Shown here piece after piece: positions 1 through 5,027 of a DNA stretch of 5,027 bases (position 1 is its first letter; the number at the start of each line of letters is the position of its first letter). A program made the position numbers and the translations under genes. Source of the DNA: Oscillospiraceae bacterium (lineage in GTDB: Bacteria; Bacillota; Clostridia; Saccharofermentanales; Saccharofermentanaceae); assembly GCA_902795955.1 (NCBI GenBank), contig CADBNJ010000083.1, positions 1 through 5,027 on the forward strand. The letters are read 5' to 3'. The notes under the pieces are model-generated. The model was not told where the DNA came from and did not search any database. It worked only from the letters and a program-made list of their open reading frames with translations.

Positions 1-503
1 CCGCCTTTGGCTGCGTGATAAGGAGCACATGTAGCTGCCTTATTGCCTACAAGACCATACATGGAAGCGATGTTGATGATCCTTCCGTAACCTGCAGGAA
101 GCATGGCGACCTTTGCCACGGCTCTTGCAACTCTGAATGACCCGAAAAGGTCGATGTTCAGTTCGTTATAGAACTGCTCGTCAGTGATGTCCACTGCAGG
201 TGCAACTGCTCCGGTACCTGCGTTGTTTACAAGGATATCGATCCTGCCGAACTTATCGTAAACTGACTGTACCATTGCATCTACTGCCTCTGTATCCGTG
301 ATATCGCATGAGATGCCGATTGCCTCAACACCGTACTCTTTCGCAATGTCAGCAGCGACCTCATCGACGAGATTCTTGCGGCGGGCAACTGCAACGATGT
401 TGCATCCCTGATTGGCATAAGCCTTTGCCATCTGCACGCCGAGACCAGTCGAACAACCGGTAACGATAGCTACCTGTCCTTTAAGATCAAAATAATTAGT
501 CAT
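1..503 (-). CDS. Short-chain dehydrogenase/reductase (SDR), N-terminal 167 codons, cut by the window edge
   Basis: This is a classical SDR oxidoreductase with a Rossmann fold, probably cytoplasmic and NAD(P)-dependent. It starts at the ATG at 503, with GGAGG nine bases upstream, and stays open to the left edge, so the C-terminal third is missing. Visible signatures, in order, are the cofactor motif TGCSTGLG (residues 15-22, matching TGxxxGxG), NNAG (93-96), the likely tetrad Asn116 in ELNIDLFG, Ser147 in INIASMYG, and Tyr162/Lys166 in YHAAK (YxxxK). After the second strand the sequence is A-R-R-K (40-43) with no acidic residue, which by family rule favours NADP(H) over NAD(H); that is inference. 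Overall it resembles gluconate 5-dehydrogenase or 3-oxoacyl-ACP reductase-like SDRs. The substrate cannot be told from the sequence, and the location after the trp terminator gives no functional clue. SDR membership is nearly certain; the specific role is unknown. Confidence 0.93.
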   Translation of the reverse strand, partial: MTNYFDLKGQVAIVTGCSTGLGVQMAKAYANQGCNIVAVARRKNLVDEVAADIAKEYGVEAIGISCDITDTEAVDAMVQSVYDKFGRIDILVNNAGTGAVAPAVDITDEQFYNELNIDLFGSFRVARAVAKVAMLPAGYGRIINIASMYGLVGNKAATCAPYHAAKG

Positions 504-512
504 ATGATTAAA

Positions 513-517
513 CCTCC
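513..517 (-). promoter_or_regulatory. Shine-Dalgarno of the SDR gene
   Basis: GGAGG on the minus strand, nine bases before the ATG at 503. It fixes the start codon, and the protein begins immediately with the usual short lead-in (FDLKGQVAIVTG) of SDR enzymes. Confidence 0.85.
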
Positions 518-522
518 GAAAT

Positions 523-550
523 GTTATACCGCAAATGTTATTCTACTATA
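523..550 (-). promoter_or_regulatory. Possible -10 elements for the SDR gene (weak)
   Basis: Between the terminator and the SDR start, the minus strand contains two -10-like hexamers, TATAGT (550-545) and TATAAC (528-523). Neither has a convincing TTGACA-like -35 at 16 to 18 bases; for the upstream hexamer that position falls inside the terminator hairpin. A promoter is expected here because a strong terminator separates the gene from trpA, but the sequence supports it only weakly. The alternative is transcription by readthrough from the trp operon. Confidence 0.22.
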
Positions 551-559
551 CCCGCTTAC

Positions 560-587
560 AAAAAAACAGGGACGGAACCCGTCCCTG
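560..587 (-). terminator. Intrinsic (rho-independent) terminator of the trp operon
   Basis: On the minus strand, CAGGGACGG (587-579) pairs perfectly with CCGTCCCTG (575-567) across a three-base GTT loop, giving a nine-pair stem with seven G-C pairs. It is followed directly by seven T residues (566-560). It lies 61 bases after the trpA stop codon. The plus-strand side of the stem has no T tract, so it acts in one direction only, ending transcripts that come from trpA. Confidence 0.93.
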
Positions 588-648
588 CCTAAGTTTGTCA
601 GTTTGCATAAATTATTATTCACATTAAGCGTTCACGCCCAAGAAGAGA

Positions 649-1431
649 TCAATTCTTTATTGCTTCCTTCATCGATTTGACATACTCACCGACAACCGGA
701 GCACTGTCTCTCCCATTAGCTGCAATAAGCTTTACTATAGCTGATCCCACGATCACTCCGTCAGCATACTTCGCCATGGACGCTGCCTGCTCCGGAGTGG
801 ATATACCGAATCCTATCGCGCACGGTACTTCAGACGCTGCCTTGATCGCAGAGCAAACGGCTCCGATATCTGTCGTTATCTTGCTCCTGACACCCGTAAC
901 TCCAAGTGATGACACAACATAGATAAATCCCTCTGCCTCACCTGCTATCGTGGCTATGCGGTCGTTGGAAGTCGGTGCGATAAGCGATACAAGATCTACG
1001 CCATAACGGCGGGTGATGTCAACGAATTCTCCTTTCTCCTCATAGGGGATGTCAGGCAGTATAAGGCCGTCGATCCCGACCTCGGAACATGTCTTTATGA
1101 ATCTCTCAGATCCGTATGAGAAGACAACATTCGCATACGTCATAAACACCATGGGAACCTTGACGGCATCTTCTCCCGAACGCAGTGAACGTACCATGTC
1201 AAACACTTTATCCGTAGTCGTTCCGGCGCTCAAAGCTCTTATGTTTGCTGCCTGGATAACCGGACCTTCCGCTGTCGGGTCCGAGAAAGGGATGCCGAGC
1301 TCGATAAGGTCTGCACCGTTCTTCTCCATGGCACGGACTACCTTTGCGGTTGTCTCCAGATCGGGATCACCGCATGTAATGAACGGGATAAAAGCCTTGC
1401 CGTTCTCAAAAGCCTTCTTTATGTTACTCAT
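649..1431 (-). CDS. trpA: Tryptophan synthase alpha subunit
   Basis: TrpA cleaves indole-3-glycerol phosphate to indole and glyceraldehyde 3-phosphate and passes indole through a tunnel to TrpB in the cytoplasmic alpha2-beta2 complex. The product is a 260-residue TIM barrel, the usual length. It opens with [12 protein letters not shown] (12-23); the catalytic Glu is Glu44 in [10 protein letters not shown], and the second acid-base position is Glu55 in TAEGPVIQ, where E. coli and Salmonella have Asp60. Phosphate-site loops are LGVTG (176-180), GFGIS (207-211) and VGSAI (228-232). The frame is open up to 1467, but the start is set at 1431: that Met begins the normal N-terminus (MSNIKKAF), and AGAGGAGAGG lies just upstream, whereas the extra 12 residues look like trpB read in another frame. 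The gene overlaps the trpB stop by eight bases (ATGAGTAA), suggesting coupled, balanced synthesis of the two subunits. Last gene of the operon. Confidence 0.97.
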   Translation of the reverse strand: MSNIKKAFENGKAFIPFITCGDPDLETTAKVVRAMEKNGADLIELGIPFSDPTAEGPVIQAANIRALSAGTTTDKVFDMVRSLRSGEDAVKVPMVFMTYANVVFSYGSERFIKTCSEVGIDGLILPDIPYEEKGEFVDITRRYGVDLVSLIAPTSNDRIATIAGEAEGFIYVVSSLGVTGVRSKITTDIGAVCSAIKAASEVPCAIGFGISTPEQAASMAKYADGVIVGSAIVKLIAANGRDSAPVVGEYVKSMKEAIKN

Positions 1432-2614
1432 AGATATCCTCTCCTCTGTACCTGGCGATGGCCGCACAGTCCTTATCGCCGCGTCCCGATATGGTTACGA
1501 CAATGATCTTATCCTTACCAAGAGCGGGAGCGTACTTCCTCGCATACGCAACGGCGTGTGCAGACTCTATCGCGGGAATGATCCCTTCCGTCCTTGACAG
1601 ATACTCGAAAGCCTCAACCGCCTCCTCATCAGTGACCGCCACATACTCTGCCCTCCCCGTGTCGTGCAGCATGGCGTGCTCGGGTCCGATGCCGGGATAA
1701 TCAAGTCCTGCAGATATGGAGTAGACCGGTGCGATCTGTCCGTACTCATCCTGGCAGAAGTAAGATTTCATGCCGTGGAAGATTCCGAGCTTGCCCGTAT
1801 TGATCGTAGCAGCGGTCTCGAAGGTATCGATGCCTCTGCCTGCCGCCTCACATCCGATCAGCTTCACGTCCTTGTCTTCGATGAAATTATAGAATGATCC
1901 GATCGCATTGGAACCGCCGCCGCAGCATGCGATTACCGCATCGGGAAGCCTGCCTTCCGCCTCGAGCATCTGGCTCTTGATCTCGCGTGAGATCACTGAC
2001 TGGAAATCCCTTACGATAGTCGGGAAAGGGTGAGGCCCCATGACTGAACCGAGACAGTAGTGAGTGTCATCTATTCTGGAAGTCCACTCCCTCATGGCCT
2101 CCGACACCGCATCCTTAAGCGTTGCAGTACCGCTCTTTACAGGAATGACGGTCGCTCCCAAAAGCTTCATTCTGTATACGTTGAGTGCCTGCCTCTTCGT
2201 ATCCTCCTCACCCATGAACACTACACATTCCATGCCCATAAGCGCGGCTGCAGTCGCCGTGGCAACACCGTGCTGTCCGGCGCCCGTCTCGGCGATGAGG
2301 CGGGTCTTGCCCATCTTTTTGGCAAGAAGAGCCTGCCCGAGGACGTTGTTGATCTTGTGCGAGCCTGTGTGATTGAGGTCTTCCCTCTTAAGATATATTC
2401 TCGCCCCACCGAGGTCGGCAGTCATTTTGGCAGCGTAGTATAGCAGAGACGGACGGCCTGCGTAATCGTTGAACAGTGCCGTCAGTTCACGGTTGAATTC
2501 CGGGTCATTCTTGTAATGGTTATATGCTTCCTCGAGTTCGATGACGGCATTCATCAGAGTCTCGGGGATGTACTGTCCGCCGTGTATTCCGAACCGTCCT
2601 TTAGATTGTGCCAT
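1424..2614 (-). CDS. trpB: Tryptophan synthase beta subunit
   Basis: TrpB condenses indole with L-serine to form L-tryptophan, using pyridoxal phosphate, in the complex with TrpA. The protein is 396 residues, normal for the family and clearly the canonical (TrpB1) type that pairs with TrpA. Key residues fall at or within one position of E. coli numbering: the Schiff-base Lys87 in HTGSHKINN, catalytic Glu109 in ETGAGQHG, the cofactor phosphate loop GGGSN at 232-236, Asp305 in [14 protein letters not shown], Glu350 in [11 protein letters not shown], and Ser376 in SGRGDKD, which contacts the pyridine nitrogen. The N-terminus [15 protein letters not shown] is intact. The start at 2614 is supported by AAAGGAG (2627-2621) six bases upstream, which itself lies in the last codons of trpF; the gap to the trpF stop is three bases. 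Nothing is missing or disrupted, so the enzyme should be active. Confidence 0.98.
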   Translation of the reverse strand: MAQSKGRFGIHGGQYIPETLMNAVIELEEAYNHYKNDPEFNRELTALFNDYAGRPSLLYYAAKMTADLGGARIYLKREDLNHTGSHKINNVLGQALLAKKMGKTRLIAETGAGQHGVATATAAALMGMECVVFMGEEDTKRQALNVYRMKLLGATVIPVKSGTATLKDAVSEAMREWTSRIDDTHYCLGSVMGPHPFPTIVRDFQSVISREIKSQMLEAEGRLPDAVIACCGGGSNAIGSFYNFIEDKDVKLIGCEAAGRGIDTFETAATINTGKLGIFHGMKSYFCQDEYGQIAPVYSISAGLDYPGIGPEHAMLHDTGRAEYVAVTDEEAVEAFEYLSRTEGIIPAIESAHAVAYARKYAPALGKDKIIVVTISGRGDKDCAAIARYRGEDIYE

Positions 2615-2617
2615 ATG

Positions 2618-3226
2618 TCACTCCTTTGTTCCGCGGACAGCTTCGATGAACCTTCTGATCTTGTCCGCATCTTTGTATCCTTCTGTCTCAACGCCCGAAC
2701 TCACATCGAGAGCGTATGCTCCCGTTGATGATGCCTGTGCGGCATTACCGGGATCGAGCCCTCCTGCCAGGAAATAATCCCGGTGTATCTCTTCGAGAAA
2801 TGACCAGTCGAAAGCCTCTCCCGTTCCGCCGCTTCCCGAATCTATCAGGACCATGTCGGCCGGCGAAACGTTGATATCCTCCACCTTATCACCTTTGGTC
2901 ACCGAGAATGCCTTAATGACAGGGATCTGGGTCATGAACCTGACCGCTCTGATGTAATCGGCACTCTCCTGTCCGTGAAGCTGCACGACATCAATAATAC
3001 CCGATGAGACGATCTTTGCAACATCTGTGATCGGAGAATTTACAAAAACTCCTACAGTCTTGATGTTTTTATCGAGTTTGGATGCGAGGAGGCGTGCCTT
3101 CTCCGGCTCTATATATCTCCTGCTTCCCTCCCAGAACATGAATCCGGCATAATCGGGCATATAAAGATTACAGGCCTTCACATCCTCCATTCTCCTTATG
3201 CCGCAGACCTTGATCTTCGGTGTCAT
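2618..3226 (-). CDS. trpF: Phosphoribosylanthranilate isomerase
   Basis: TrpF performs the Amadori rearrangement of N-(5-phosphoribosyl)anthranilate to carboxyphenylamino-deoxyribulose phosphate, the step between TrpD and TrpC. It is a 202-residue single-domain TIM barrel, about the family norm and not fused to TrpC as it is in E. coli. The general-base cysteine is Cys8 in KVCGIRR, and the general-acid aspartate is Asp129 in VLIDSGSGGTGEAFDW. Further family signatures are GFMFWEGSRRYI (28-39), VQLHG (81-85), the phosphate loop FLAGGLDPGN (152-161) and LDVSSGVET (173-181). The ATG at 3226 shares its A with the trpC stop codon (TAATG), and GAGG (3238-3235) sits eight bases upstream inside trpC. 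Termination-reinitiation by the same ribosomes is a reasonable inference. Confidence 0.97.
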   Translation of the reverse strand: MTPKIKVCGIRRMEDVKACNLYMPDYAGFMFWEGSRRYIEPEKARLLASKLDKNIKTVGVFVNSPITDVAKIVSSGIIDVVQLHGQESADYIRAVRFMTQIPVIKAFSVTKGDKVEDINVSPADMVLIDSGSGGTGEAFDWSFLEEIHRDYFLAGGLDPGNAAQASSTGAYALDVSSGVETEGYKDADKIRRFIEAVRGTKE

Positions 3227-4008
3227 TATCCGTACCTCAGCATATCCAGGAATGCCTTCTTATCAGGAGCCCGCATTACGGACTCCCCGATAAGCACGGC
3301 ATCAACCTTATTTGAGATGAGCTTCTCTATATCTTCATGTGTCTTGATCCCGCTCTCGGCAACGAATAATACGCCGTCAGGAACATACTCCCTGAGTCTT
3401 AAGCAGTTGAGCGGGTCCACGGAGAAATCGCGCAGATTTCTGTTGTTTACGCCTATGACCCTGGCACCTTCGCCTGCAGCTATCTGCACCTCGTTATGGT
3501 CATGCGCCTCGACCAGCGCGGACATGCCTAGCTCGTCGGCGATCCTTATATACTGACCGATCTGCCTTGATGTCAGTATCGAGCAGATGAGGAGCACTGC
3601 AGACGCACCGTTCGCTTTCGCCTCGTAGATCATGTATTCGTCAACGGTAAAGTCCTTGCGGAGGCAGGGAATGCTTACCTTGCGGCTTATCTCGTTCAGA
3701 TATCTGATATCGCCCTTGAACCATTCAGGCTCAGTAAGCACCGAGATCGCCGAAGCTCCTGCCGCCTCGTACTTCTCCGCTATGTCAACATAAGGAAAAT
3801 CCTCTGCGATGATCCCCTTGGAGGGAGACGCTTTCTTGCACTCGCAGATGAAGCTCATCCCCTCGCTCTTAAGAGATCTCTCGAACTCAAGATCCCCCTT
3901 GCCTGAAGCGTATGCAAGATCTCTTATCTTACTGCCGGAGATGATCTCCCTGGACTTCTCCACACGTATCTTTGCTGCATCTGCGATGGTGTTCAGGATA
4001 TCTGACAT
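3226..4008 (-). CDS. trpC: Indole-3-glycerol phosphate synthase
   Basis: TrpC closes the pyrrole ring, decarboxylating and dehydrating carboxyphenylamino-deoxyribulose phosphate to indole-3-glycerol phosphate, the substrate of TrpA. The protein is a 260-residue TIM barrel with the usual N-terminal helical extension. The active site is complete: Glu56 and Lys58 in ICECKKASPSKG, the catalytic Lys118 in CLRKDF, Glu167 in LVEAHD, the GVNNRNL loop (186-192), Glu218 and Ser219 in VAESGI, and the phosphate loop LIGES (239-243). The reading frame is open up to 4140, but those extra 44 residues are arginine- and serine-rich and overlap trpD in another frame. The start MSDILNTI at 4008 matches the family N-terminus and has GAGG (4018-4015) six bases upstream. 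It lies one base after the trpD stop (TGATATG). Confidence 0.97.
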   Translation of the reverse strand: MSDILNTIADAAKIRVEKSREIISGSKIRDLAYASGKGDLEFERSLKSEGMSFICECKKASPSKGIIAEDFPYVDIAEKYEAAGASAISVLTEPEWFKGDIRYLNEISRKVSIPCLRKDFTVDEYMIYEAKANGASAVLLICSILTSRQIGQYIRIADELGMSALVEAHDHNEVQIAAGEGARVIGVNNRNLRDFSVDPLNCLRLREYVPDGVLFVAESGIKTHEDIEKLISNKVDAVLIGESVMRAPDKKAFLDMLRYG

Positions 4009-4009
4009 A

Positions 4010-5027
4010 TCACACCTCGTTGGAGAGCCTGATGAATCTCTCGAGCCTGTCAAGAGCAGCGCCGGAATCAATGAGTTCTGCCGCCTTCTTAACGCCCTCA
4101 GCGATGGAATCTGCCGCACCGCCCGCATAGATTGCCGCACCTGCGTTCATGAGGACCACATTTCGACGTGTATCGGTGATCTTGCCAGAGAGAATGTCTC
4201 TTGTGACCTTCGCGTTCTCCTCAGGAGTTCCACCGACGATATCCTCTTTGGTGCCGCGGAGGAGACCGAATTCCTCGGGCTTGATGTGATACTTCTTATA
4301 CGTTCCGTTATTGAGTTCGCATACGAAGGTCTCCTCACTGCCGGAGATCTCGTCGAGCCTGTCCATGCCATATACGACAAGTGCTCTCTTAACGCCGAGG
4401 GAACCCAGAACGTGTGCAACCACCTCGACGAGGTATTCATCATAAACCCCGAGAAGGAAAAACTCCGGCTTCGCGGGATTTGTAAGGGGGCCGAGGATGT
4501 TGAACACCGTCCTGAATCCGAGCTCCTTACGGATCGCACCGACATACTTCATGGATGTGTGATATCTCTGTGCAAAGAAGAAGCAGAAGCCAACTTCATC
4601 GAGGAGCTTTACGCACTGTTCGGGTGTCAGACTGATGTTGGCTCCGAGGGCCTCGAGACAGTCAGCCGTACCGCTTCTGGACGATGCTGCGCGGTTGCCG
4701 TGCTTTGCCACCTTAACGCCTGCTGCAGCGATTACAAATGCCGATGTGGTTGAGATATTGAAGCTGCTTGCCTTGTCTCCGCCCGTTCCCACGATCTCGA
4801 GGACCTCCATTCCGGGGTGAGGCACGGGCTCGGCATGCTCCCTCATTGCCTGTGCACAGCCGGATATCTCATCTATCGTCTCTGCCTTGGCGCTCTTCGT
4901 GGACAGTGCCGCGAGAAAGGCCGCGTTCTGCGTGGGGGTTGTCTCTCCGTTCATGATCTCGTTCATGACGGTATATGCCTCATCATATGTGAGATCTTCC
5001 TTGCTTACTATCTTTGCGATTGCTTCC
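4010..5027 (-). CDS. trpD: Anthranilate phosphoribosyltransferase, missing the first few codons at the window edge
   Basis: TrpD transfers the phosphoribosyl group of PRPP to anthranilate, the second committed step of the pathway. 338 residues are visible; the frame is still open at the right edge. The Met at 4966 is not the start: the 20 codons before it read [20 protein letters not shown], the normal first helices of the family, so the real start is probably only about three codons outside the window. Visible motifs (numbered from the first full codon) are the PRPP loop GTGGD (80-84), NISTTSAF (90-97), [12 protein letters not shown] (108-119), the anthranilate-site arginines in [10 protein letters not shown] (Arg166, Arg172), NILGPLTNP, and the metal-binding Asp225-Glu226 in RLDEISG. 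No fusion to the TrpG amidotransferase fits in what remains if the start is where expected, so trpG is probably a separate gene upstream. The trpD stop is followed after one base by the trpC start. Confidence 0.96.
   Translation of the reverse strand, partial: EAIAKIVSKEDLTYDEAYTVMNEIMNGETTPTQNAAFLAALSTKSAKAETIDEISGCAQAMREHAEPVPHPGMEVLEIVGTGGDKASSFNISTTSAFVIAAAGVKVAKHGNRAASSRSGTADCLEALGANISLTPEQCVKLLDEVGFCFFFAQRYHTSMKYVGAIRKELGFRTVFNILGPLTNPAKPEFFLLGVYDEYLVEVVAHVLGSLGVKRALVVYGMDRLDEISGSEETFVCELNNGTYKKYHIKPEEFGLLRGTKEDIVGGTPEENAKVTRDILSGKITDTRRNVVLMNAGAAIYAGGAADSIAEGVKKAAELIDSGAALDRLERFIRLSNEV

Larger units (their letters stand above)
504..648. other. Only intergenic gap, between trpA and the SDR gene
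   Basis: These 145 bases hold the trp terminator, the SDR ribosome binding site and possible weak -10 elements. The 588-648 part between the trpA stop and the hairpin is AT-rich around 604-620. I see no ORF, repeat or further stable hairpin in it; it looks like a plain 3' untranslated tail. Confidence 0.8.
560..5027 (-). other. Distal part of a trp operon (trpDCFBA plus terminator)
   Basis: Five genes in the order D-C-F-B-A share one strand with junctions of +1, -1, +3 and -8 bases and one terminator after trpA. There is no internal gap large enough for a conventional promoter, attenuator or T-box. Regulation must therefore be set upstream of trpD, outside the window, unless a promoter lies within a coding region. 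Clostridia often use a T-box or TRAP-like leader for this, but nothing here shows which. Confidence 0.93.

Noticed and set aside
594..620. TTGTCA followed by an AT-rich stretch on the plus strand, promoter-like
   Set aside because: No good -10 at 16 to 18 bases. It would only drive antisense RNA into trpA, and nothing else supports it.
626..637. Small inverted repeat GCGT-TC-ACGC after trpA
   Set aside because: A four-pair stem with a two-base loop cannot form a stable hairpin.
605..640. TTGGGC and AATAAT-like elements on the minus strand after trpA, a possible promoter
   Set aside because: Poor match to the consensus, and transcripts from it would run straight into the terminator at 587-560. 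A short RNA here is conceivable but unsupported.
1049..1597. Open frame of 182 codons on the plus strand, opposite trpA and the end of trpB
   Set aside because: It is antisense to well-identified genes, with no family signature. It is a shadow of the coding strand.
2060..2443. Overlapping plus-strand open frames inside trpB
   Set aside because: Two frames are open at once over the same stretch, as expected from compositional bias, and neither resembles a known protein.
4009..4140. N-terminal extension of TrpC by 44 residues
   Set aside because: The sequence is Arg/Ser-rich, overlaps trpD, and is absent from the family. The Met at 4008 has the proper ribosome binding site and N-terminus.
3809..4753. 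Long open frame (314 codons) on the plus strand, opposite trpC and trpD
   Set aside because: It lies entirely antisense to two genes whose active sites are complete. Its translation shows no recognisable domain, and no ribosome binding site or promoter was evident. A frame this long is a common by-product of the codon pattern of the real genes.

Overview
The window is an ordinary stretch of a bacterial chromosome. It carries the distal part of a tryptophan biosynthesis operon, read on the minus strand (right to left), followed by the start of an unrelated oxidoreductase gene on the same strand. The protein style (separate rather than fused trpD, trpC and trpF, a class-1 TrpB, good GGAGG-type ribosome binding sites, roughly balanced GC by eye) suggests an anaerobic Firmicute of the Clostridia, perhaps a gut or rumen Lachnospiraceae or Oscillospiraceae relative. 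That placement is recognition from memory, not a search result.

Layout, in the direction of transcription: trpD (5027 to 4010, cut at the window edge only a few codons short of its start), trpC (4008 to 3226), trpF (3226 to 2618), trpB (2614 to 1424), trpA (1431 to 649), a 61-base tail, a strong intrinsic terminator (587 to 560), then a short gap with a ribosome binding site and the start of a short-chain dehydrogenase/reductase gene (503 to 1) that runs off the left edge. No gene-free stretch exceeds 300 bases; the only gap is 504 to 648.

The five trp genes encode consecutive steps from anthranilate to tryptophan: phosphoribosyl transfer (TrpD), Amadori isomerisation (TrpF), ring closure to indole-3-glycerol phosphate (TrpC), and cleavage to indole plus condensation with serine (TrpA/TrpB complex). 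Each junction is a 1-nt gap, 1-nt overlap, 3-nt gap or 8-nt overlap, with the downstream Shine-Dalgarno inside the upstream gene, so translational coupling is likely. The earlier genes (trpE, trpG) and the operon promoter or leader are presumably to the right, outside the window.

I see no mobile element, CRISPR array, RNA gene or new system here. The points most worth checking are a glutamate in TrpA where the well-studied enzymes have catalytic aspartate 60, and whether the dehydrogenase has its own promoter or depends on readthrough of the trp terminator.
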